Assembly: GCA_044238605.1 (NCBI GenBank)
Contig: JBIICY010000006.1
Coordinates: 148,146-212,145, forward strand
Reading direction: 5' to 3'
DNA length: 64,000 nt
From: UBA10438 sp044238605
GTDB lineage: Bacteria; Bacteroidota; Ignavibacteria; Kapaibacteriales; Kapaibacteriaceae
Made by a program: the position numbers and the translations under genes. Positions 26,277 to 34,525 of this stretch are shown here, one piece after another (the first letter of the stretch is position 1; every line of letters begins with the position of its first letter). Under the pieces are notes generated by a model, which saw nothing but the letters and a program-made list of their open reading frames with translations, made no database searches and was not told the DNA's origin.

Positions 26277-26609
26277 ATGTTCTGCTCATGGGAAGATTTT
26301 GAAAAACTCCAGCTGCGCGTTGGCACGATCGTCGATGCCCAGCCGTTCCCCGAAGCCCGCAAACCAGCCTACAAGCTGATGGTGGATTTCGGCAAGGGAG
26401 ACGTGCGCCGCTCTAGCGCACAGATCACGCAACTCTATACACCTGAATCACTTATCGGACTCCAAGTTCTCTGCGTCTGCGGCTTCCCACCCAAACAGAT
26501 CGGCCCCTGGGTCTCAGAAGTCCTCGTAACGGGCTTCCACCGCCCCGACGGCGCAGTGGTCCTGTGCGTCCCAGACGGAGAGGTAGAGAATGGAGAGCCA
26601 CTTAGGTAG
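26277..26609 (+). CDS. CsaA-like tRNA-binding domain protein
   Basis: This 110-residue protein consists of a single OB-fold tRNA-binding domain of the CsaA type: EDFEKLQLRVGTIVDAQPFP, ARKPAYKLMVDFG, SSAQITQLYTPESLIGLQV, and a C-terminal VTGFHRPDGAVVLCVPDG. Family members are dimeric and have been described as export-related chaperones that also bind tRNA-like structures. The length fits CsaA exactly when the start is ATG 26277. The longer frame overlaps the divergent gene. Its stop is followed by a TACTGAT heptad repeat and then a tRNA gene. Confidence 0.88.
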   Translation: MFCSWEDFEKLQLRVGTIVDAQPFPEARKPAYKLMVDFGKGDVRRSSAQITQLYTPESLIGLQVLCVCGFPPKQIGPWVSEVLVTGFHRPDGAVVLCVPDGEVENGEPLR

Positions 26610-26611
26610 GG

Positions 26612-26716
26612 ACGAGGTACTGGAGGTACTGATTACTGATTACTGATTACTGGGTACTGGGTACAATGAAGCCCGTAATCAGTAATCCGTAATCAGTAAC
26701 CAGTAATCAGTAATCC
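26612..26716. repeat. Inverted TACTGAT/TACTGGG heptad arrays before tRNA-Leu
   Basis: Plus-strand units TACTGAT (three, at 26627-26647) and TACTGGG (two, to 26661) are followed after a short gap by units in the opposite orientation (ATCAGTA-type, about 26675-26716). The two halves are complementary and could form a long imperfect hairpin downstream of the CsaA-like gene. The start (GGGACGAGGTACTGG) matches the repeat at 13.07 kb. Confidence 0.88.
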
Positions 26717-26727
26717 CTCTTCTTTCG

Positions 26728-26735
26728 TATCTTCG
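26728..26735 (+). promoter_or_regulatory. Candidate -7 box TATCTTCG before tRNA-Leu
   Basis: TATCTTCG lies 8 bases before the tRNA 5' end and differs from TAnnTTTG by one base. It resembles the boxes before the GNAT gene and miaB. Confidence 0.3.
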
Positions 26736-26743
26736 CAACCCCT

Positions 26744-26825
26744 GCGGAAGTGGCGAAATTGGCAGACGCACCAGACTTAGGATCTGGCGGGGCAACCTGT
26801 GAGAGTTCGAGTCTCTCCTTCCGCA
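26744..26825 (+). tRNA. tRNA-Leu (anticodon UAG)
   Basis: This is an 82-base cloverleaf with acceptor stem GCGGAAG/CTTCCGC, anticodon stem-loop CCAGA-CTTAGGA-TCTGG (anticodon TAG, for CUA/CUN codons), a long class II variable arm (CGGGGCAACCTG) and T-loop GTTCGAGTC. The 3' CCA is not encoded. It stands alone between repeats and tig. Confidence 0.97.
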
Positions 26826-26900
26826 CAGCTTTTTTTCATTGAAGCCCCCTTACTGGACCTGTAGCTACCTTTTTGAGCAGGGGGCTATCAGGAGACTCGT

Positions 26901-28154
26901 TTGGAACGCACCGTGTCAACCCTCGAAGGCTGCAAGCGCGAAGTTCGCATCAGCCTTACCGAAACTGAACTCAAGCCCCATTACCAAGAAGCATATGTAC
27001 GAGCACAGGCTAGCATCACGCTGCCAGGCTTTCGTAAGGGCAAGGTTCCAGTAAACATTATCAAGCAGCGTTTTGGCAGAGACGTCGAAGCCGATGCTCT
27101 CGAGACGATTGCTGATAGCGAGTTTCGCGCTTTTGCTCAAGCTGAAAAGCAACGCGTGGTTGGCAATCCGGCATTGATCGACATTCAAAAATCGCCAGAA
27201 GGTGTTGCCTTCGTAATCAAGTACGATGTGATGCCTGAGTTCGAGCTTGGCAACTACCGTGGGCTCACGATCGACCGTCCAACAAAGGCGGTATCAGAAG
27301 ACGATGTACAAAAAGAGATCGATCGTATCTGTCTACGCTCGGCATCATTTGACCCGGCAGAGCAGGTAACCGACACAATGTACGTTGTTACGGTATCGAT
27401 GCACGAGCTCGACCGCGAAACGTCAATGCCGATCATCGGTGCAGAACCTCGCGAAGAACGCGTATTCCTTGACGATGACAATGCAGACATGCACCTGCGT
27501 TCTTCGCTTGCTAACACAAAGGTGGGCGACTCGTTCCAGTATGTTGCCGAAACAGCCGACGAAGACACGCAGCCCCCTTCATACCGCGTAACTGTAACAG
27601 ATATCCAGAAGGTTGTGCCAGCTGAATTCACAAACGAATTCGCGACCATGATCACTGGTGGACGTTTCGAGTCCACCGAGGAGCTGCGCTCAGATATCGA
27701 ACGCCAAATCAAAGAGTACTTCGAGCAAGCCTCGCAGCAGAGCCTTGAAAACCAAGTTGTTGATCAGCTCGTGCAGGCACATGCAATCGAAGCACCCGAG
27801 CCGTTGGTTCATGCAGTCATTCATCAATTGTTTGATGATTTCAAGCGTCGCAATGAAGGGGCTCCTGGACTCGACAAGATCTCTGCGCACGATGTAGAGC
27901 ACGAGTTCCGCCCAAATGCAGAGCGCATTGTTCGCTGGGAACTGATCCGCGAAAAGATCATCGAGGCAGAGTCAATCGGAATTAGCGACGAAGACATCGA
28001 GATTGCTGGTACGCGCTTTGGCATTCCTGGCGATCAGCTTCGTATGTTGATGCGTCAGAACGCTTCAATCGAAGATCAGCTGCTTGCCGAGAAGGCAGTG
28101 CGTACGATCCTAGACTATGCGATCATTACTGACGTCAACGTAGATTCTGAATAA
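26901..28154 (+). CDS. tig: Trigger factor (ribosome-associated chaperone and prolyl isomerase)
   Basis: Trigger factor binds the ribosomal exit tunnel and shields nascent chains. The protein has 417 residues: an N-terminal ribosome-binding domain with the signature LPGFRKGKVPVNIIKQRFG, a central FKBP-like domain, and a helical C-terminal chaperone domain. The start codon is TTG at 26901, supported by AGGAG seven bases upstream; no ATG fits. It heads the tig-clpP-clpX cluster, an arrangement conserved in many bacteria that joins folding and degradation of new proteins. Two ARGGGGCT octamers lie in the 75 bases between the tRNA and this gene. Confidence 0.95.
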   Translation: MERTVSTLEGCKREVRISLTETELKPHYQEAYVRAQASITLPGFRKGKVPVNIIKQRFGRDVEADALETIADSEFRAFAQAEKQRVVGNPALIDIQKSPEGVAFVIKYDVMPEFELGNYRGLTIDRPTKAVSEDDVQKEIDRICLRSASFDPAEQVTDTMYVVTVSMHELDRETSMPIIGAEPREERVFLDDDNADMHLRSSLANTKVGDSFQYVAETADEDTQPPSYRVTVTDIQKVVPAEFTNEFATMITGGRFESTEELRSDIERQIKEYFEQASQQSLENQVVDQLVQAHAIEAPEPLVHAVIHQLFDDFKRRNEGAPGLDKISAHDVEHEFRPNAERIVRWELIREKIIEAESIGISDEDIEIAGTRFGIPGDQLRMLMRQNASIEDQLLAEKAVRTILDYAIITDVNVDSE

Positions 28155-28187
28155 CACGCTATTGCATTTTACGTAGAGGACGGTACC

Positions 28188-28778
28188 ATGCAGAACCAAC
28201 TCGTTCCAATGGTCGTTGAGCAAACTAGCCGCGGCGAACGTGCTTACGACATCTATTCCCGACTGCTCAAGGAACGTATCATTTTTATCGGTACTCCGAT
28301 CGATGATATAGTAGCGAGTTTGACGATCGCTCAGCTGCTGTTCCTACAGAGTGAAGATCCAACAAAGGATATTTCGCTCTACATCAACTCTCCTGGCGGC
28401 AGCGTTACGGCGGGTATGGCTATCTACGACACAATGCAGTTCATCAAACCGGACATCTCCACAATCTGCGTTGGCATGGCCGCCTCAATGGCGCAGGTTC
28501 TTCTCTGTGCTGGTGCTAAGGGCAAGCGCTATGCGTTGCCGCACTCACGTATCATGATGCACCAGCCACTAGGGGGCACGCAGGGCCAGGCAACAGACAT
28601 CGAGATCTACACCAAGGAAATGCTGCGCATTCGCGACATGCTGTATGGTGTGATCTCTGTACATTCGGGCAAGGATTACGAGACTATCAAGAAGGATGCA
28701 GACCGGGACAACTACATGTCTCCTCAGGAAGCTCTTGATTATGGTCTTGTTGACAAGATCTTGGAACGCACGGCATAA
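28188..28778 (+). CDS. clpP: ATP-dependent Clp protease proteolytic subunit
   Basis: ClpP (196 residues) forms the tetradecameric serine-protease chamber fed by ClpX. The catalytic serine is in VGMAASMAQVLL, the histidine in ALPHSRIMMHQP, and the aspartate follows in the C-terminal third (DADRDNYMSPQEALDYGLVD region). The fold signature LYINSPGGSVTAGMAIYDT is intact. It lies 33 bases after tig and 11 bases before clpX, in the same direction. Confidence 0.97.
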   Translation: MQNQLVPMVVEQTSRGERAYDIYSRLLKERIIFIGTPIDDIVASLTIAQLLFLQSEDPTKDISLYINSPGGSVTAGMAIYDTMQFIKPDISTICVGMAASMAQVLLCAGAKGKRYALPHSRIMMHQPLGGTQGQATDIEIYTKEMLRIRDMLYGVISVHSGKDYETIKKDADRDNYMSPQEALDYGLVDKILERTA

Positions 28779-28789
28779 TTGACGCATAC

Positions 28790-30037
28790 ATGCAAGAAAA
28801 TCTCAACTGTTCTTTTTGTAATCGCAACTCGCAAGAGGTTACCAGCCTTATCGCGGGCAAGGGCGTATACATCTGCGATGTATGCGTTCAGAACTCTGTA
28901 GAGATTCTTCGCAAGAATGCTCCATCGGCTCAACTAAGAACCGATGTCTCAGCTCTTCCGCGTCCATCCGAAATCAAACGTCAGCTCGACGAGCATGTCA
29001 TCGGGCAGACCGAGGCCAAAGAGGTGCTCTCCGTCTCTGTCTACAATCACTACAAGCGCATCCAGGCAAAGAATCTTGTCAGCACGTTTGATGAAGTAGA
29101 GATCGAAAAGAGCAACATCCTCCTGCTGGGTCCAACAGGTACTGGTAAAACTCTGCTTGCCCAGACGCTTGCACGAATTCTGGATGTTCCCTTTGCCATT
29201 GCCGATGCAACAACGCTTACCGAAGCAGGATACGTTGGCGATGACGTAGAGTCTATCATTGTCAATCTTCTGCAGAATGCCGACTACAATGTTGAGCGCG
29301 CTGAACGCGGAATCATCTACGTTGACGAGATCGACAAGATTACCCGCAAGAGCGACAGTGCGTCCATTACACGTGATGTATCAGGCGAAGGTGTTCAGCA
29401 AGGCCTGCTGAAGATCCTCGAAGGCACGGTTGCTGGAATTCCTCCGAAAGGTGGACGCAAGCATCCCGAGCAGCCCCTTGTCTATGTAAACACCAAGAAT
29501 GTTCTCTTCATCTGTGGCGGCGCATTCGAAGGCCTGGAGAAGGTTATTGCCAAGCGCAAGCGCCCAACAACAATCGGCTTTACAGCGCCAACTTCGGTAA
29601 CGATCGAAGAGTCGATGGAACTCTTGGGTGATGTGGAGCCTGAAGACTTGATGAAGTTTGGATTTATTCCGGAGTTCATCGGACGTCTACCAGTGGTTAC
29701 TGCGCTGCATCCGCTTACCGACGAAGCAATGCTGGACATTCTCACGAATCCGAAGAATGCAATCGTTAAGCAGTACCAGAAGCTTCTGCTTCTAGAAGGC
29801 ATTGAGCTTCAGTTTGAACACGAAGCCCTGATTGCATTGGTGCAAAGAGCACAGAAGCGTCGTACGGGGGCTCGTGCTCTGCGTGGAGTGATGGAGGATG
29901 TTATGAATCCAATCATGTACATGCTTCCAGATGTTCCAGGCGTTCGTAAGTGCATTGTTACGCGCGACGTTGTAGAGCACAACGGATCACCACTGTTGGA
30001 ACTAAGCGAACAGCCCGCAGCTCGGGCATCTTCGTAA
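28790..30037 (+). CDS. clpX: ATP-dependent Clp protease ATP-binding subunit ClpX
   Basis: ClpX (415 residues) is the AAA+ unfoldase that recognises tagged proteins and threads them into ClpP. The N-terminal zinc-binding domain has CSFCNRN and CDVCV cysteine pairs. Walker A is GPTGTGKTLLAQ, Walker B is IIYVDEIDKI, and a pore-loop-region GYVGDDVESI is present. The C-terminal subdomain includes RTGARALRGVMEDVM. The gene ends 2 bases before the stop codon of the convergent glycosyltransferase. Confidence 0.97.
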   Translation: MQENLNCSFCNRNSQEVTSLIAGKGVYICDVCVQNSVEILRKNAPSAQLRTDVSALPRPSEIKRQLDEHVIGQTEAKEVLSVSVYNHYKRIQAKNLVSTFDEVEIEKSNILLLGPTGTGKTLLAQTLARILDVPFAIADATTLTEAGYVGDDVESIIVNLLQNADYNVERAERGIIYVDEIDKITRKSDSASITRDVSGEGVQQGLLKILEGTVAGIPPKGGRKHPEQPLVYVNTKNVLFICGGAFEGLEKVIAKRKRPTTIGFTAPTSVTIEESMELLGDVEPEDLMKFGFIPEFIGRLPVVTALHPLTDEAMLDILTNPKNAIVKQYQKLLLLEGIELQFEHEALIALVQRAQKRRTGARALRGVMEDVMNPIMYMLPDVPGVRKCIVTRDVVEHNGSPLLELSEQPAARASS

Positions 30038-30039
30038 CG

Positions 30040-31083
30040 TTACGGCCGAGATAGCCGCCTGTTAGCGACCAGACCCGCAACTGCACCCGCAGCCCATACG
30101 CCGTGGATAATGGCATAGATCAGCGGTGCAAGAACAAGCGTTGCAATAACTGTTCGCGTCATTCCCGTCCACTCACGTGTGGTTGACAACGTGTGAAGCG
30201 CACTAACCGCGCACACTGCCGCATACATGTAGGACAGGTACACCAGTAGCTCGAGGTAGGAAGGGCTGCAGACCGTTATAATACCGAGTGTTACAAATCC
30301 AAGCAGTCCGAGGATTGGTATGGCCTGCCGTGCATGCAGCGATTGGGGGTATGCAGACAGTACGGCGGCCTTCCACCAACCATAGCGCCAGCGCTGCCGC
30401 GTAAGCCCCTTGAGTGTTGGTCTTGCCATGGTATAGAACATCGGACGTGGCAGTGAGTACACAGCAGCACCCTTGAGCGTTGCCCGGTAGTCAAAATCAA
30501 AGTCCTCGTTCGTAAGCAGCCGCTCGTCATACCCACCAAGTGTTTCCCATATGTGCCTGCGATACGACGACATCGCGGCATGTGCTACCTGCACAGGGTG
30601 CGTAAGATGCGTGCGAGATGCGCTACCCCCGGAACCAAGCTTGCTTGCCGTGAGCATACTGATAGCCTGTGCTACGGGGCTATCACCACCAGGAATGATG
30701 CGGATACTTGGTCCAACGAGATCAAACCCCGGCTGCTGTAGTGCATCAACGATGCGTTCGATGTAGTCGTTCGATAACTCAGAGTGGCAGTCTATGCGAA
30801 TGATCACATCGCCCCTTGCTGCCCGCACAGCTGCGTTGAGTCCGCTCGGAATAGTCTTCTTCTCATTCTGCACAACATGCACCTCGAACGGATAACCGCG
30901 CGAGTCAACAAGTGTTGCGATGAACTCCGGCGTTCCGTCGATAGACATTCCGTCTGCGATGACAACCTCGAACGCCTCCGAATATGTCTGCTGCCGCAGA
31001 CTCTCAAGGATGCGCTCTACCGTGCCCCGTTCGTTCCTGCATGGAATAACAACGGAGACAAGCGATGTGGTTATTGCCGGCAT
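30040..31083 (-). CDS. Glycosyltransferase family 2 with C-terminal membrane helices
   Basis: This 347-residue inverting glycosyltransferase of the GT-A fold opens with SVVIPCRNERGTVERIL and continues with VVIADGMSIDGT and IIRIDCHSEL, where the Asp-x-His replaces the more usual DxD metal motif. A downstream LLTNEDFDFDYRA is the acceptor/acid motif. The last ~100 residues form three or four hydrophobic helices that anchor it in the inner membrane, as in ExoA-like succinoglycan or hopanoid-type GT2 enzymes. Donor and acceptor are not predictable. It follows the DUF1501 gene after 18 bases on the same strand. Confidence 0.85.
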   Translation of the reverse strand: MPAITTSLVSVVIPCRNERGTVERILESLRQQTYSEAFEVVIADGMSIDGTPEFIATLVDSRGYPFEVHVVQNEKKTIPSGLNAAVRAARGDVIIRIDCHSELSNDYIERIVDALQQPGFDLVGPSIRIIPGGDSPVAQAISMLTASKLGSGGSASRTHLTHPVQVAHAAMSSYRRHIWETLGGYDERLLTNEDFDFDYRATLKGAAVYSLPRPMFYTMARPTLKGLTRQRWRYGWWKAAVLSAYPQSLHARQAIPILGLLGFVTLGIITVCSPSYLELLVYLSYMYAAVCAVSALHTLSTTREWTGMTRTVIATLVLAPLIYAIIHGVWAAGAVAGLVANRRLSRP

Positions 31084-31101
31084 GCGGCAAATATACCCAT
31101 G

Positions 31102-32712
31102 CTACTTGGCTACGATCATTGCCTGATGTAGCCGCTCGCCGTTAAGCGTGAGCTGCACCATGTATGTTCCACTTGGAAGTCCGGACACACCAAACGGCTG
31201 CATGTAGACTCCGGAGTCCTGCCGCTCATTCACAAGTGTGGCTACATGGAATCCGAGGTTGTCGAACACATCAAGGCGCACCTGATGCGTTGCGCGCAGC
31301 TCGTAGCGAATTGTTGCATCTGCGCGAACCGGATTCGGCGCTATCGGATGGAATGTGTAGTCGGCACCCTGCTGCACGGCATCATCGGAATCAACAGATG
31401 TTGTACCGCCCTTGATAACCTTTACCGTTGAAAAACTGCCGAACAGCACGTCCTTAATAACGGCCTTCTTGGCACCGAACCATTGTTCGAGCACAGAGGC
31501 ATAGACCTGACGAAAATCGTGCTGCATCTTGAGGTTGCCGTTATCAAGATTCTTCATGTCCGGATTGGTGCCGATGATGCCATCCTGAACGGGAACACCG
31601 AAGAACATCATAGGAGCAGCAGTACCGTGGTCTGTACCTAAACTTTGATTCGAGGCTACTCGGCGTCCAAACTCGGAGAACGTCATCGTTACAACACGCT
31701 CTGCAATGCCGAGAGACTCAATGTCGCGCTGAAATGCCGTAACCGCCTCAGAGACCATCTGCAGAAGGTTTGCGTGGGTACCAGTCATGGTATCATCTGC
31801 TCCCACCTGCGAGGCATGGGTATCAAAGCCACCGAGCTGAACCACAAACACGCGAGTCTTCAGGCCCCCTGCCACAAGACGCGCAACGATCTTGAGCTGG
31901 TCTGCTAAACGGTTTGATGTTGGATACGTGGCTTTGTTCTGTGCCTTGTCTGCAGCGGCTTTGATGACGGTGCTGAATTCCAAGGACTTCATCTGAACTT
32001 CGCGGACGTACTTGATATTCTCTGCTGCGATCTTGGTCGACGGCAGATCGTTGCCCGGCGTGTCGGTGCCGCTTACAAGCTTGTAAAAGGTCTCTGGATC
32101 TTGCAGTGCAATACCCATCGACTGGTGTTCGTATCCTGTTAATGCAAGGCTAACGACCGGTGCCATCTGGATCGCTACCGGATCGGGCATCGCTGCATTC
32201 GGATAGCCTGTTGGATACTCCGGATACTCGGAGTTGAGATAACGCCCGATCCACCCCGTTGTCTCATTCACATTTGAAGCACTGCCGCTCATCCAGATAT
32301 CAGTTGAGCGGAAGTGGGACAGATTGGGGTTAGGATACGTTACACCCTGCACAACGTTCATCTTCTTTTCCTGCCAGAGCTCGTGAGCCCCCTTCATCAC
32401 AGGATGAATACCCGTTCCGCTGGTGAGTTTCAGCACCTTGTTTTCGGGGATCGCAATGTTGCTCCGCAGTGATTGGTACGTTCCGTACTCACTCAGCGGA
32501 ATAACCGTGTTGAGTCCATCATTACCGCCATTGAGCTGCACTAGCACAAGCACGCGATCTGTTTCAGCTTCAACGTTAAACAGATCATGAACTACGGGGC
32601 CATCGAATGCCTGTAGCGGTATGCCATTGAACAGCATTGGCAACGCTACTGCACCAGAGGTGCGAGCAATAAACGATCTGCGTGAAAAGCGAGTAGGTGT
32701 GTTCTTTTTCAT
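31102..32712 (-). CDS. DUF1501 family secreted protein with T9SS sorting domain
   Basis: This 536-residue protein begins with a probable twin-arginine signal (SRRSFIARTSGAVALPML). The DUF1501 body is recognised from LVLVQLNGGNDGLNTVIPL, GIHPVMKGAHELW, STDIWMSGS, VVQLGGFDTHASQ and TFSEFGRRVASNQSLGTDHG. This is a sulfatase/alkaline-phosphatase-like fold with no proven activity. The final ~85 residues are a T9SS type A sorting domain (PNPVRADATIRYEL, LPSGTYMVQLTLNGERL). It is paired with a DUF1800 gene 10 bases upstream on the same strand, a common and still unexplained pairing. Both are probably exported together and may work on the cell surface. Confidence 0.9.
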   Translation of the reverse strand: MKKNTPTRFSRRSFIARTSGAVALPMLFNGIPLQAFDGPVVHDLFNVEAETDRVLVLVQLNGGNDGLNTVIPLSEYGTYQSLRSNIAIPENKVLKLTSGTGIHPVMKGAHELWQEKKMNVVQGVTYPNPNLSHFRSTDIWMSGSASNVNETTGWIGRYLNSEYPEYPTGYPNAAMPDPVAIQMAPVVSLALTGYEHQSMGIALQDPETFYKLVSGTDTPGNDLPSTKIAAENIKYVREVQMKSLEFSTVIKAAADKAQNKATYPTSNRLADQLKIVARLVAGGLKTRVFVVQLGGFDTHASQVGADDTMTGTHANLLQMVSEAVTAFQRDIESLGIAERVVTMTFSEFGRRVASNQSLGTDHGTAAPMMFFGVPVQDGIIGTNPDMKNLDNGNLKMQHDFRQVYASVLEQWFGAKKAVIKDVLFGSFSTVKVIKGGTTSVDSDDAVQQGADYTFHPIAPNPVRADATIRYELRATHQVRLDVFDNLGFHVATLVNERQDSGVYMQPFGVSGLPSGTYMVQLTLNGERLHQAMIVAK

Positions 32713-32722
32713 GGTTGCCCCC

Positions 32723-34414
32723 TTACCCTAACTGATATTCCGCTAGGCGGAAGAGGTAACGGAAAAGTCTGTCGAGCGGTGTGCGCACAGCGTTGAAGTT
32801 GGCATTAGACGGATTGGCTTTATAGGCATTCCACAGCGTTGCCCATTCGTAGTAGCGTCCGCCATTCATCAAAATCTCTTCAGCAAGCATCATCACGGTA
32901 GACTCAACAAACGGCACCGCGAATAGAATCTCGTTGATCTGCTCGATCATTCCGAGTGAATCCTCGGGAGAACTGAGTTTGTTGACAAAGGCAACCGTAT
33001 CGAGGATTGGCTTGCGTCCAAGAGAATTGTTGTTTGTAAGGAGAGCATCCGTAAACCCATTTCGCAACGGGAGTGTTGCTGTCGTGAGCCACATTCGGTA
33101 GTAATCAGGTGCCTGATAAAAGGCCTCGTAACCCGCCACGCTGGAAGGCTCAACAAGGTCCATCTGCTGGGCAGCAAGTGATGTTGTAAAGCCCTGAAAA
33201 TACCGTCCTACAAGGGTTTGGTCTGTAATCAGCGTCCAAGACGGAAACGCTCTTCCTAACCCAAGCACAAGGTCTGCCGGACTTCTCAGCTGGCATCCCC
33301 GCAGGCTTGCATCGAAGAAGTGCTCAGAAGCAAACAGCTTCTTTAGGACTGGGCCTACGGCCCAATTACCGTTACGAAGATCTTTTGCAAGGGGCTCGAT
33401 AACGTTCTTGCGAACGTCGTCAGTGATATCACTGTTTACAAACCAGATATACAGCTCCTTAACGATGAACTCGGACGTTGCATTCTGATCAAAGATCATG
33501 TCGAGCATTTCATCGAGTTCCTGCACTGCCCCTTGCGCTCCAGTGCGTCCCTTGATAACCCTGTTGCCATAGCGCGCCGAGAACTGCTTATCGGTTGTGT
33601 CGTGCTGAGCTGCAACAAAGACAACATTGGGATTGTCGGGAAACATCGGTGGATTCCGCGGCTCGTTGTCGCGGTAATCTCTATCACCAGTTGTTAGAAC
33701 TAGGTCACGTCCGCCAAACTCTCTCCAGCCCGTCAGCACGCGTGCAGCCGCACGAACGTCCTGCTCCGTATACGTTGTGTAGTCTCCTTGCGAAACCTCC
33801 GGCCCCTTACCAATCGTGAAGAGCTCCTGCAGCTCGCGTCCGTAGTTCTCGTTTGGACTACCCTTGGTATTCACGTTGCCATTAAGGTACCTGAGCATAG
33901 CCGCATCTAATGTTACACGGCGCGCCATGGTTTTCACATTTCCGAATGCGTTTGTACGCATGTATGCGAGCAGCTCCCAAGAGAAGATCGCATTCTGCAC
34001 AACGCTCATTTCGGTTGCAAAGTGGTTAGACCAGAACAAGGTGAGCTTCTCTTGAATAGACGGGGCGGACGTCATCATGTGCGCCGTCCACCAGACCTTG
34101 GTAATACCATTGTAATACGCTGGTCCCTTGGAAAGGTCGTATGCTGTTGACGCAGACGGATTGCTCGGATCTCCAAGAATGACCGTCTTTGTGAAGACCT
34201 GTCCCGGATCTGGAATCCACTTGGAACCATCTGTTGGATGTACGGGTGCTGCAGGCACAGGAATGGGGCTAAACAGCGAATCGATTGTTTTTGTGCAACC
34301 GTCTGCTACGGCTTTATCAAGCTGTTCGAGCGTTGCACCAAAACACGCACGACGCATCACATGCGCAGCTTCGCGCCGTGTCCATTGTCCGCGATAGGGG
34401 TCGAGAAATGCCAT
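32723..34414 (-). CDS. DUF1800 family protein
   Basis: This 563-residue protein starts WTRREAAHVMRRACFGATLEQ, the standard DUF1800 opening, followed by MTSAPSIQEKLTLFWSNHFA and LNGNVNTKGSPNENYGRELQE, then a long helical region with YTEQDVRAAARVLTGWR. No catalytic motif is known. I see no signal peptide at the annotated start, which is unusual since its DUF1501 partner is exported by a Tat-like signal; export as a complex is possible. The gene pair is transcribed away from the P-type ATPase gene. Confidence 0.88.
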   Translation of the reverse strand: MAFLDPYRGQWTRREAAHVMRRACFGATLEQLDKAVADGCTKTIDSLFSPIPVPAAPVHPTDGSKWIPDPGQVFTKTVILGDPSNPSASTAYDLSKGPAYYNGITKVWWTAHMMTSAPSIQEKLTLFWSNHFATEMSVVQNAIFSWELLAYMRTNAFGNVKTMARRVTLDAAMLRYLNGNVNTKGSPNENYGRELQELFTIGKGPEVSQGDYTTYTEQDVRAAARVLTGWREFGGRDLVLTTGDRDYRDNEPRNPPMFPDNPNVVFVAAQHDTTDKQFSARYGNRVIKGRTGAQGAVQELDEMLDMIFDQNATSEFIVKELYIWFVNSDITDDVRKNVIEPLAKDLRNGNWAVGPVLKKLFASEHFFDASLRGCQLRSPADLVLGLGRAFPSWTLITDQTLVGRYFQGFTTSLAAQQMDLVEPSSVAGYEAFYQAPDYYRMWLTTATLPLRNGFTDALLTNNNSLGRKPILDTVAFVNKLSSPEDSLGMIEQINEILFAVPFVESTVMMLAEEILMNGGRYYEWATLWNAYKANPSNANFNAVRTPLDRLFRYLFRLAEYQLG

Positions 34415-34525
34415 GTCAGTATCCCGCGAATTCTACGTAGTACCATACAACCCAGTGGGCTGTTCGAAGTTACAACTATTCGAAAGGTTTAACATCAGTG
34501 CAACGGGCGCGGTAACTTGCGTCCG

